Positions 1-5,437 of a DNA stretch of 6,370 nt are shown piece by piece. The stretch spans positions 1 to 6,370 of the forward strand of contig CAMLLF010000247.1 in NCBI GenBank assembly GCA_946480705.1. Reading direction: 5' to 3'. The stretch is from an uncultured Lysobacteraceae bacterium. Its GTDB lineage: Bacteria > Pseudomonadota > Gammaproteobacteria > Xanthomonadales > Rhodanobacteraceae. The position numbers and the translations under genes are program-made. The notes beneath the pieces are model-generated. The model was given only the letters and a program-made list of their open reading frames with translations. It was not told the origin of the DNA and did no database searches. Each line of letters opens with the position of its first letter. Within the stretch, counting starts at the first letter, position 1.

Positions 1-1058
1 GCAATCGCCGTGACGCCGGCGACGGTCGCGCTGCGGCCGTCGCCGGCGTTGTCGTGGCGCCAGCGCAGGGTGGCGCCGTAATCGCGCGAGTCCTGCACGA
101 CGACCTGCGTGATCGGATGATTCAGGTGTTTGGCCGCATAGAACAGACCGGCTTCGAGTTCGTCGCCGTTGTCGAGCACGAACGCCGTGCGGTTCGCGAT
201 GCGGGTCAGGTCGAAGTCGCGGCGCTGGTCGCCGAGCAGGTTGTTCGGCGCGGCGCGCTGCGGATCGCGCTGCAGCTCGGCCCAGGTCAGGCTGCCCGGC
301 AGCTGCGAATTCGTGTCGACGCGCGCGAGGTAGAACCGCGATTCGCCGCGGGCGAGCGCGACGCCGTAGTTCGCGAACAGCCGGTAGGTCTCCTGCCGCG
401 CATGGTCCCGGAAACCGTCCTGCGCGAACGCGCTGACGCTCGCGTGAAAGTCCTGGCTGTCGCTCGCGCCGGCGAGCGCGGCCTGGCCGCGCGCGTAGCC
501 GAAACTGCCGCCTTCCAGGCGCAGATCGAGCGGCGGCGCGCTGCGTCCGGTCGGACTCACGAAGTTGATCGCGCCGCCGAGCGTCGCGGCGCCGTATTGC
601 AGCGCGTTCGGGCCGCGGAAGACCTCGATGTAGCGCGCGGCGAGCGGCTCGACCGCCTGGAAGTCGCCACCGCCGTCGGCCTGATTGAGATTGACGCCGT
701 CCTGCAGCAGTTCGAGTCCGCGCAGATGGAACGTCCGCTGCAGACCCGAGCCGCGCACCGACAGGCGCGATTCCTCGGCGCCGAAGCGCGGCTGCACGAA
801 GACGCCGGGCGCATAGCCGAGTGCGTCGGCCAGGGTGCTCGTGCGCTGCTCGCGATAGCGCTCCGCATCGACGACGGCCGCGCCGCCGGCGATCTCGCCG
901 AGCCGCTGCTTCGCCGCGACGACTTCGGCGTTGCGCGCATCGGCTTCGACCTCGACGCGCGGCAGGCGCCAGCCGCCCGCGTCCCCCGCATCGGGGGTGA
1001 CCGGCGGCGGGGCGCTCAGGACGAGCGCGATCGCAGTGGACAGCGGCAGCAACGGCAT
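1..1058 (-). CDS. TonB-dependent outer-membrane receptor, FecA-like (N-terminal part, cut by window edge)
   Basis: The visible 352 residues cover a short signal peptide, the plug domain and the first barrel strands of a TonB-dependent receptor, which imports a scarce ligand (siderophore, ferric citrate, metal or other nutrient) across the outer membrane using TonB energy. A TonB-box-like stretch (LPRVEVEAD, about 32-40) precedes the plug. Plug landmarks are LADALGYAPGVFVQ (76-89), LSVRGSGLQRTFHLRGLEL (99-117), LLQDGVNLNQADGGGDF (117-133), YIEVFRGPNALQYGA (143-157) and TLGGAINFVS (159-168), an order typical of FecA-like receptors. There is no extra N-terminal signalling domain, so it is not a sigma/anti-sigma transducer. 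ATG at 1058 was chosen because GGAG (1067-1070) lies 8 nt upstream. The signal peptide (MPLLPLSTAIALVLSA) lacks the usual basic residue. The 3' end lies outside the window. The ligand cannot be told from sequence; no clear Fur box is seen upstream, but two RegA-type sites are. Confidence 0.93.
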   Translation of the reverse strand, partial: MPLLPLSTAIALVLSAPPPVTPDAGDAGGWRLPRVEVEADARNAEVVAAKQRLGEIAGGAAVVDAERYREQRTSTLADALGYAPGVFVQPRFGAEESRLSVRGSGLQRTFHLRGLELLQDGVNLNQADGGGDFQAVEPLAARYIEVFRGPNALQYGAATLGGAINFVSPTGRSAPPLDLRLEGGSFGYARGQAALAGASDSQDFHASVSAFAQDGFRDHARQETYRLFANYGVALARGESRFYLARVDTNSQLPGSLTWAELQRDPQRAAPNNLLGDQRRDFDLTRIANRTAFVLDNGDELEAGLFYAAKHLNHPITQVVVQDSRDYGATLRWRHDNAGDGRSATVAGVTAI

Positions 1059-1115
1059 GCGGGAAACTCCGGATAGTCGGACGACGAGTACGCCACGGCC
1101 GCGCGCCGCGCAGAA

Positions 1116-1132
1116 TGCGACCGACTGTCGCA
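1116..1132. promoter_or_regulatory. Candidate RegA/PrrA-type operator, receptor-proximal copy
   Basis: Perfect inverted repeat TGCGAC-CGACT-GTCGCA (6-bp arms, 5-bp spacer), 58 nt upstream of the receptor ATG on its template side. Both half-sites and the 5-nt spacing fit the published RegA/PrrA consensus as I recall it (GNGRC-N5-GNCGC), although the usual T-rich centre is missing. The neighbouring operon encodes a RegA-family regulator. Binding is inferred. Confidence 0.55.
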
Positions 1133-1169
1133 GCGCGCGCACCGACCTGTTTCGCCTGAGTGCCCCGCG

Positions 1170-1202
1170 AACCGCCGCGCGGTTGTGCGCGCAGCTGCGC
1201 GC
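1170..1202. other. Palindromic patch between the two operators
   Basis: Contains a small hairpin, AACCGC-CGC-GCGGTT (1170-1184), followed directly by a perfect 16-bp palindrome, GCGCGCAGCTGCGCGC (1187-1202), ending 4 bp before the distal operator. It could be a further protein site or just GC-rich self-complementarity; nothing in the sequence decides. The rest of the 1059-1256 stretch shows no gene and no convincing -35/-10 pair. Confidence 0.3.
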
Positions 1203-1206
1203 CCCC

Positions 1207-1223
1207 TGCGACCGGTTGTCGCA
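1207..1223. promoter_or_regulatory. Candidate RegA/PrrA-type operator, distal copy
   Basis: TGCGAC-CGGTT-GTCGCA: identical arms and spacer length to the copy at 1116-1132, with centres 91 bp apart. It lies 149 nt upstream of the receptor start. Repeating the same arms with different spacer bases points to a selected binding site and not to a recent duplication of the whole segment. Confidence 0.55.
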
Positions 1224-1256
1224 GGCGGCATAATCCACAACGCGATTGTTTCCCCG

Positions 1257-1432
1257 TGGGTTGCGGCGAGCCGCAGGCGAGCCGCGACATCGAGGTGGTC
1301 GTTTGCGCCGGAGGTCGGCTGAGCACCCGGCGTGTCGCGCCGTCGAACGATGGTGCGAGCGTTTTCCTCCGCTACGGGTTCTTCGCGACCGAAATGCCTT
1401 GAAGTTGCGGTTCGCCTTGCTCAACGCAACTT
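1257..1432 (-). repeat. Inverted-repeat-ended intergenic element, copy 1
   Basis: About 176 bp with related ends in opposite orientation: one end starts TGGGTTGCGGCGAGCCGCAG at 1257 and runs to about 1295; the other, read on the minus strand from 1432, starts AAGTTGCGTTGAGC and continues AAGGCGAACCGCAACTTC. Read on the minus strand it is homologous to the copy at 5261-5422 beyond the arms: it has TTCGGTCGCGAAGAACCCGT where copy 2 has CTCGGACGCGAAAAACCCGT. It begins about 10 nt after the response-regulator stop codon. No open frame inside looks real. It resembles a REP/MITE-type non-coding repeat; a transcript-end role is possible, but there is no clear U-tract. Confidence 0.65.
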
Positions 1433-1441
1433 GCGCGTTTT

Positions 1442-1963
1442 CTATTTGCGCTCGGGACCCGGACGCTTCGCGAGCTTGCGCTGCAGGCTGCGCCGGTGCA
1501 TGCCGAGCAGGCGCGCGGCGGCCGAGACGTTGCCGCCGCATTCGTGCATCGCCTGCTGGATGTGTTCCCACTCCAGCCGCGACAGCGGCGTCATGGTCTC
1601 GACCTCCTCGATCGCCGGTTCGTCCTGCAGCGCGCGCAGCAGCGCGTCGGCCGTGACCGGCTTGGGCAGGTAGTTGTCGGCGCCGCGCTTGATCGCCTCG
1701 ACCGCGGTCGCGACGCTCGCATAGCCGGTCACGAGCACGATCTGCATGTCGGCGCGCGCGGCGCGCAGCGGCGCGATCAGGTCGAGGCCTGAACTCGTGC
1801 CGATCTTCAGGTCCACGAGCGCGAAATCGGGCGCGTCGGCGGCAACCAGCGCGAGCGCTTCGGCAGCGGCGTGGGCGATCCGCACGTCCATGCCACGGCG
1901 CTGCAGCGAGCGTTGCAGGATGCGCGCATAGACGACGTCGTCGTCGACGAGCAGGCCATTCAT
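1442..1963 (-). CDS. regA: RegA/PrrA/RoxR-family response regulator
   Basis: A 173-residue response regulator made of a receiver domain joined by a short linker to a Fis-type helix-turn-helix, the normal size and layout of RegA (PrrA/ActR/RoxR). Receiver residues are the acidic pair D8/D9, phosphoacceptor D51 (FALVDLKIG), T79 (LVTGYAS) and K101 (YLPKP). The C-terminus (about 130-166) reads EWEHIQQAMHECGGNVSAAA and then RLLGMHRRSLQRKLAKRP, close to the highly conserved RegA DNA-binding helices. The known family role is global redox control of respiration, electron transport and related energy genes. The start at 1963 is the first ATG that gives a proper receiver; it overlaps the kinase stop by 4 bp (ATGA), implying translational coupling. 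A long open extension of this frame upstream lies inside the kinase gene and is not protein-like. prrA, roxR and actR are alternative symbols. Confidence 0.93.
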   Translation of the reverse strand: MNGLLVDDDVVYARILQRSLQRRGMDVRIAHAAAEALALVAADAPDFALVDLKIGTSSGLDLIAPLRAARADMQIVLVTGYASVATAVEAIKRGADNYLPKPVTADALLRALQDEPAIEEVETMTPLSRLEWEHIQQAMHECGGNVSAAARLLGMHRRSLQRKLAKRPGPERK

Positions 1964-3201
1964 GCCGCAACGCTCAGCGGCAGCTCGAAGCGCACGCGCA
2001 CGCCGCCGCCGTCGGCATCGTCGATCGCGAGTACGCCGCCGAGCCGTTCGACCGTTGCGTGCGACAGCGCGAGACCGAGTCCGAGGCCGTCGGGTTTGCT
2101 CGTCGCGAACAGGCGTCCCGGCGCGGCCGCGGCGGCGAGGCCGGCGCCGAAATCGCGCACGCTCCCGCGCAGCCGACCCTGCTCCCAGCGCAGGTCGAGA
2201 TGGACCGTCGCCGACCCGGCGGCCTGGCTCGCGTCGGCGGCGTTGTTGAGCAGCGCCTGCAGCAGATGGCCGACGCCGGCGTCCGAGGTCACGACGAGGT
2301 CGCGTGGCAGCGCGCCTTCGCGCGCGAGCGCCACGGCCGGACGCAGCAGCTGCCAGCGTTCGACGAGCTGATCGAGCGCGGCCACGAGCGCGCGAGGCTG
2401 CGACACGCGCGCGCCGTCGGCCGGCTGCGCGAGCTGGCGCACGCGATCGCGGCATTCGTCGACGAGCGCGGCCATCAGTTCCAGATCGGCGCGCCGCGCG
2501 CCCTCGCCGACCGCATCGGCGACCGCGTCTTCGAGCATCAACGTCAGCGTGCCGAGCGGCGTGTTGAGTTCATGCGCGACCGCGGCCGCATGCGTCGCGA
2601 GCGCGACGATGCCTTCGCTGCGCGCGAACTGCTCGCGCAGCCGCGCGAGTTCCTGTTCGCGCCGGCGCAGCATGTCGGCGAGCCGCGCGAGGAACCATGC
2701 GACGACGGCGCCGGACACGATGAAGTTCGCAGCCATGCCCCAGAGGTGCAGATCGAGCGGGTCGCCGAGCATGCCGTGGCCGTGCGACAGCGGTCGTCCG
2801 AACGCGTTCGACAGCGCGTAGCCGATGCCGCAGGCCGCTGCGACGAACAGCAGCGCGCGCCACGGCAGCGCGACGGCGGCCAGCGCGAGCGGCAGCAGGA
2901 ACAGCGACGCGAACGGATTCATCGTGCCGCCGCTCCAGGCGATCATCCAGGTCAGGTTCGCGATGTCGACGCCGATGTGCAGCAGGGTTTCGCGCAGGCT
3001 CGCGTCGGCGAGGCGCCGCGCGCGCGACGCGGCCCAGAGATTGAACAGCGCGAGCGCCGCGACGCCGGCCCACAGCGGCGCCGGCGCGAACGGCAGGCCG
3101 AGGCCGTGGACGACGAGCGCGACCGTTGCTGCCTGACCGGCGACGGCGAACCAGCGCAGCGTGGCGAGACTGCGCAGCAGACCCGAAGGAAGCGTGGACA
3201 T
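1960..3201 (-). CDS. regB: RegB/PrrB/RoxS-family redox sensor histidine kinase
   Basis: A 413-residue inner-membrane histidine kinase with an N-terminal block of about six hydrophobic helices (roughly 14-33, 41-57, 72-89, 97-112, 115-131, 153-172) and a cytoplasmic kinase. GGTMNPF (91-97) matches the GGxxNPF quinone-sensing motif known from RegB. The H-box is VAHELNTPLGTL with H210 as phosphoacceptor. C250 (LVDECRDRV) sits where RegB has its redox-active cysteine. The ATPase domain is complete: N-box LLNNAADAS (317-325), G1 RDFGAGL (349-355), G2 DGLGLGLALS (371-380). All parts needed for signalling are present. The ATG at 3201 is preceded by an in-frame TAA three codons upstream and has only a weak Shine-Dalgarno. 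It is first in an operon with the response regulator (4-bp overlap) and divergent from btaA across 101 bp. The expected role is sensing quinone/redox state and phosphorylating the RegA partner. Confidence 0.93.
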   Translation of the reverse strand: MSTLPSGLLRSLATLRWFAVAGQAATVALVVHGLGLPFAPAPLWAGVAALALFNLWAASRARRLADASLRETLLHIGVDIANLTWMIAWSGGTMNPFASLFLLPLALAAVALPWRALLFVAAACGIGYALSNAFGRPLSHGHGMLGDPLDLHLWGMAANFIVSGAVVAWFLARLADMLRRREQELARLREQFARSEGIVALATHAAAVAHELNTPLGTLTLMLEDAVADAVGEGARRADLELMAALVDECRDRVRQLAQPADGARVSQPRALVAALDQLVERWQLLRPAVALAREGALPRDLVVTSDAGVGHLLQALLNNAADASQAAGSATVHLDLRWEQGRLRGSVRDFGAGLAAAAAPGRLFATSKPDGLGLGLALSHATVERLGGVLAIDDADGGGVRVRFELPLSVAA

Positions 3202-3240
3202 GGCCGCACTTTACGCGTTGCGGACGTAAGGCTGCCGGCT

Positions 3241-3274
3241 CATGCACGGCCCTGTCATGGCCGGCGACTAGCGT
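3241..3274 (+). promoter_or_regulatory. Candidate PHO box and -10 for btaAB
   Basis: CATGCAC-GGCC-CTGTCAT (3241-3258) has two 7-bp direct half-sites at an 11-bp period. The second matches the PhoB consensus CTGTCAT perfectly, the first at about 4 of 7 positions. Ten bases later comes TAGCGT (3269-3274), which fits a TAnnnT -10. This spacing is the one known from PhoB-activated promoters such as E. coli phoA, where the PHO box replaces the -35. The predicted start would leave a leader of roughly 20 nt before the btaA ATG at 3303. Flanking GGCTGCC (3230-3236) and GGCAGCC (3279-3285) form an inverted repeat. The weak first half-site keeps confidence moderate. Confidence 0.45.
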
Positions 3275-3302
3275 GCGCGGCAGCCACAAGCAGCGAAACG
3301 CC

Positions 3303-4496
3303 ATGGATACGCCGAGCCTCCGCGACCGCCTCGACCAGCGCCTGTTCAACGCGATCTATTCGCGCAACCTCGTCTACAACGCGTGCTGGGAAGATCCGGC
3401 CGTCGACCGCCAGGCGCTCAAGCTCGGTCCCGACGACAGCGTGCTCGTGATCACGAGCGCCGGCTGCAATGCGCTCGACTACGCGATCGCCGGCCCGCGC
3501 CGCGTGCACGCCGTGGATGCGAATCCGCGCCAGACCGCGCTGCTCGAACTCAAGATCGCCGGCATCCGCCAGCTCGATTTCGACGATTTCTTCGCCGTGT
3601 TCGGCGAGGGCTATCACGCCGACTTCCGCCGCCTCTACCAGACCCGACTGCGCGCCGAACTGAGTCCGTTCGCGCAGCAGTGGTGGGACAAGCACTGGGA
3701 CTGGTTCGCCGATCCGCGCGGCAGCTTCTATTTCCACGGCCTCTCGGGCATCGTCGCGCGCGCCTGCCGCGCGTACTTCCGCATGCGGCCGCGCCTCGGT
3801 CACGCGCTGACCGCGCTGTTCCAGGCGCGCGACCTGTCCGAGCAGCGCGTGATCTACGACGACCGCGTCGCGCCGCTGATGTGGAATCGTCCGTTGAACT
3901 GGCTGCTGTCGCAGCAGTTCGTCATGAGCCTGCTCGGCGTGCCGTATCCGCAGCGCAAGCTCGTCGAGGCGCAGCATGCCGGCGGCATCGCCGGCTTCAT
4001 CCGCGAAGCCGTGCAGTACGTGTTTCGCCAGCTGCCGGTCGGCGACAACTATTTCTGGCACGTCTACGTCGCCGGCCGCTATCGCCGCGACTGCTGCCCG
4101 GAATATCTGAAGAAGGACAATTTCGACACGCTGAAGGCCGGCCGCGTCGACGCGATCGTGCCGCACACGACGACGGTGACCGAGTTCCTGCGCGCGCATG
4201 ACGAACCGATCACGCGCTTCGTGCTGCTCGATCACATGGACTGGATGAGCAGCTACTACCCGCAGGCGCTCGCCGAAGAATGGGACGCGATCCTGCAGCG
4301 CGCGGCGCCCGGCGCGCGCATCCTGCTGCGCAGCGCGCACGAGCGTCCGGCCTACCTCGACAGCCTGCGCGTCGGCAGCGACCGCCTGCCGCTGCGCGAC
4401 GTACTCGCGTTTCGCGACGAACTTGCGCAATCGCTCGCGCGCGCCGACCGCGTCCACACCTATGCCGGTTTCGTGATCGCCGATGCGCCGGCTTGA
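3303..4496 (+). CDS. btaA: BtaA, S-adenosylmethionine:diacylglycerol 3-amino-3-carboxypropyltransferase
   Basis: A 397-residue protein of the DUF3419/BtaA family. BtaA moves the 3-amino-3-carboxypropyl group of S-adenosylmethionine onto diacylglycerol, giving diacylglyceryl-homoserine, the first step to the betaine lipid DGTS; it acts at the inner membrane. Recognisable segments are AIYSRNLVYNACWEDPAVDR (17-36), a Rossmann/SAM-binding core VLVITSAGCNALDYAIAGP (47-65) with VHAVDANPRQTALLELK (68-84), and DNYFWHVYVAGRY (248-260), CCPEYLKKDNFDTLK (264-278), VPHTTTVTEFL (286-296) and FVLLDHMDWM (306-315). The length is near that of characterised bacterial BtaA. The ATG at 3303 sits just before the conserved N-terminal region; its Shine-Dalgarno is weak. 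It overlaps btaB by 14 bp and is preceded by a PHO-like promoter, in keeping with the known induction of betaine lipids by phosphate starvation in alphaproteobacteria. Confidence 0.92.
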   Translation: MDTPSLRDRLDQRLFNAIYSRNLVYNACWEDPAVDRQALKLGPDDSVLVITSAGCNALDYAIAGPRRVHAVDANPRQTALLELKIAGIRQLDFDDFFAVFGEGYHADFRRLYQTRLRAELSPFAQQWWDKHWDWFADPRGSFYFHGLSGIVARACRAYFRMRPRLGHALTALFQARDLSEQRVIYDDRVAPLMWNRPLNWLLSQQFVMSLLGVPYPQRKLVEAQHAGGIAGFIREAVQYVFRQLPVGDNYFWHVYVAGRYRRDCCPEYLKKDNFDTLKAGRVDAIVPHTTTVTEFLRAHDEPITRFVLLDHMDWMSSYYPQALAEEWDAILQRAAPGARILLRSAHERPAYLDSLRVGSDRLPLRDVLAFRDELAQSLARADRVHTYAGFVIADAPA

Positions 4497-5226
4497 GGCG
4501 CTACGCGCCGACGCCGGCGTCCTGCTGAGTCTCGTGCGCGGCATGCCGCGCAACGCGACGCATGCCGAGCGCCTGCAGGCTTTCTATGCGCCGCAGGCGG
4601 CGCACTACGATGCGTTCCGCGAACGACTGCTGCAGGGACGCCGCGAACTGCTGCAGGGTCTCGACCTGCCGCGCGGCGCGCGCGTCGTCGAACTCGGCGG
4701 AGGCACCGGCCGCAATCTGGAATTCTTCACGCCGGCGCAGTGGGAGCGCATCGCGCGCTTCGAACTCGTCGATCTGTGCCCCGCGCTGATCGAGCGCGCG
4801 CAGGCGCGCTGCACGCAGCATCCGCAACTGGCGGTCGTACAGGCCGATGCGACGCGCTGGCATCCGCAGGGCCTGATCGACTGCGTCTATTTCTCCTACG
4901 CACTGACGATGATTCCCGACTGGCGCGCGGCGATCGACAACGCGCTCGCGATGCTCAAGCCCGGCGGGCTGTTCGGAGTCGTCGATTTCTACGTCAGCGA
5001 AGCGCGCCCCGCGCTCGGCCTGCGCCGCCACGGCGCGCTGTCGCGCTGGTTCTGGCCGACATGGTTCGGCCACGACGGCGTGCATCCGAATCCGGCCCAC
5101 CTGCCGCTGCTGCGCGAACGCATGCCGCAGCACGCGCTCGTCGAATCCGATGCGGCCGTGCCCTACCTGCCGGGACTGCGTGTGCCCTACTACCGCTTCG
5201 TCGGCCGCAAACCCGTTCGCGATTGA
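4483..5226 (+). CDS. btaB: BtaB, diacylglyceryl-homoserine N-methyltransferase
   Basis: A 247-residue class I SAM-dependent methyltransferase. BtaB adds three methyl groups to the amino nitrogen of diacylglyceryl-homoserine, finishing DGTS. The fold is visible as motif I VVELGGGTGRN (68-78), the acidic end of strand 2 ELVDLCP (95-101), the motif II region VVQADATRW (118-126), YFSYALTMIPDW (136-147), which is characteristic of BtaB, and LKPGGLFGVVDFY (158-170). N-terminal HAERLQAFYAPQAAHYDAF (27-45) also fits the family. The ATG at 4483 keeps these N-terminal residues and lies inside the end of btaA (14-bp overlap), which suggests coupled translation; an internal ATG at 4543 (residue 21) would also keep the core and cannot be excluded. 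The placement directly behind btaA is what makes the substrate assignment firm, since the fold alone would be generic. Confidence 0.9.
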   Translation: MRRLEALRADAGVLLSLVRGMPRNATHAERLQAFYAPQAAHYDAFRERLLQGRRELLQGLDLPRGARVVELGGGTGRNLEFFTPAQWERIARFELVDLCPALIERAQARCTQHPQLAVVQADATRWHPQGLIDCVYFSYALTMIPDWRAAIDNALAMLKPGGLFGVVDFYVSEARPALGLRRHGALSRWFWPTWFGHDGVHPNPAHLPLLRERMPQHALVESDAAVPYLPGLRVPYYRFVGRKPVRD

Positions 5227-5227
5227 A

Positions 5228-5267
5228 AAACCCGGCGTGCATTCAGTAGAACGACACGCCTGGGTTT
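5228..5267. terminator. Hairpin at the btaB stop codon, terminator-like
   Basis: AAACCCGGCGTG (5228-5239) pairs with CACGCC-t-GGGTTT (5255-5267), a 12-bp stem with one bulged T and a 15-nt loop. A-run on the left, T-run on the right. On the minus strand it ends in GGGTTTTTC, a good U-tract; on the plus strand the tail is only TTT. It starts at the btaB stop and overlaps the first bases of the repeat element. Confidence 0.5.
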
Positions 5268-5422
5268 CGGTAAGCCGCAGGCGAACCGCACCATCGAGGA
5301 GTCTCGGACGCGAAAAACCCGTATCGATGCATCGACGCGCTCCTCGCCGTCGCGTCGCTGCGGGTTTTTGAAATCGGCGAAACCGCGATGGTGCGGTTCG
5401 CCTGTCGGCTCAGCGCAACCCA
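5261..5422 (+). repeat. Inverted-repeat-ended intergenic element, copy 2
   Basis: About 162 bp. The left arm (5261-5296) starts TGGGTTTCGGTAAGCCGCAG and ends GCGAACCGCACCATCG; the right arm (5386-5422), read in reverse complement, starts TGGGTTGCGCTGAGCCGACA and ends with the same GCGAACCGCACCATCG, so the inner 16 bases of the arms are identical. The interior holds another inverted repeat and a 12-bp palindrome, TCGATGCATCGA (5324-5335). It is homologous to the copy at 1257-1432. Here it fills the space between the convergent btaB and fur genes. There is no coding capacity; it looks like a REP/MITE-type repeat that may double as a transcription terminator. Confidence 0.72.
5313..5369. terminator. 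Bidirectional terminator-like hairpin inside the repeat
   Basis: AAAAACCCG (5313-5321) and CGGGTTTTT (5361-5369) form a perfect 9-bp inverted repeat around a 39-nt structured GC-rich loop. It ends in five Ts on either strand, so it could end both the btaAB transcript (plus) and the fur transcript (minus). The long loop makes it atypical. Confidence 0.45.
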
Positions 5423-5437
5423 CGCGTCATTTCGAGT

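Noticed and set aside
54..1076. Long plus-strand open frame of 340 codons
   Set aside because: Antisense to the TonB receptor, whose protein has clear family motifs. The plus-strand product is Arg/Ala/Glu-rich with no recognisable domain, typical of open antisense frames in GC-rich DNA.
1229..1234. CATAAT as a plus-strand -10 promoter element
   Set aside because: It matches the hexamer well, but no plus-strand gene follows and no -35 is found at a proper distance.
1237..1249. ACAA-CGCGA-TTGT inverted repeat
   Set aside because: Only 4-bp arms; too short to separate from chance.
1059..1256. Search for a Fur box in the receptor promoter
   Set aside because: No GATAAT-type hexamer arrays or 19-bp Fur-like palindrome was seen, so iron control is not claimed.
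1964..2455. Upstream extension of the response regulator (164 extra codons)
   Set aside because: It lies entirely within regB in another frame and is Arg/Ala low-complexity; the receiver domain begins normally at the ATG at 1963.
2059..3450. Plus-strand open frame of 463 codons
   Set aside because: Antisense to the RegB kinase and running into btaA in another frame; low-complexity Arg/Gln/Glu/Ala composition and no domain.
3255..4553. Minus-strand open frame of 432 codons
   Set aside because: Antisense to btaA; the sense product has strong BtaA motifs while this one is Ala/Arg/Val-rich without a known fold.
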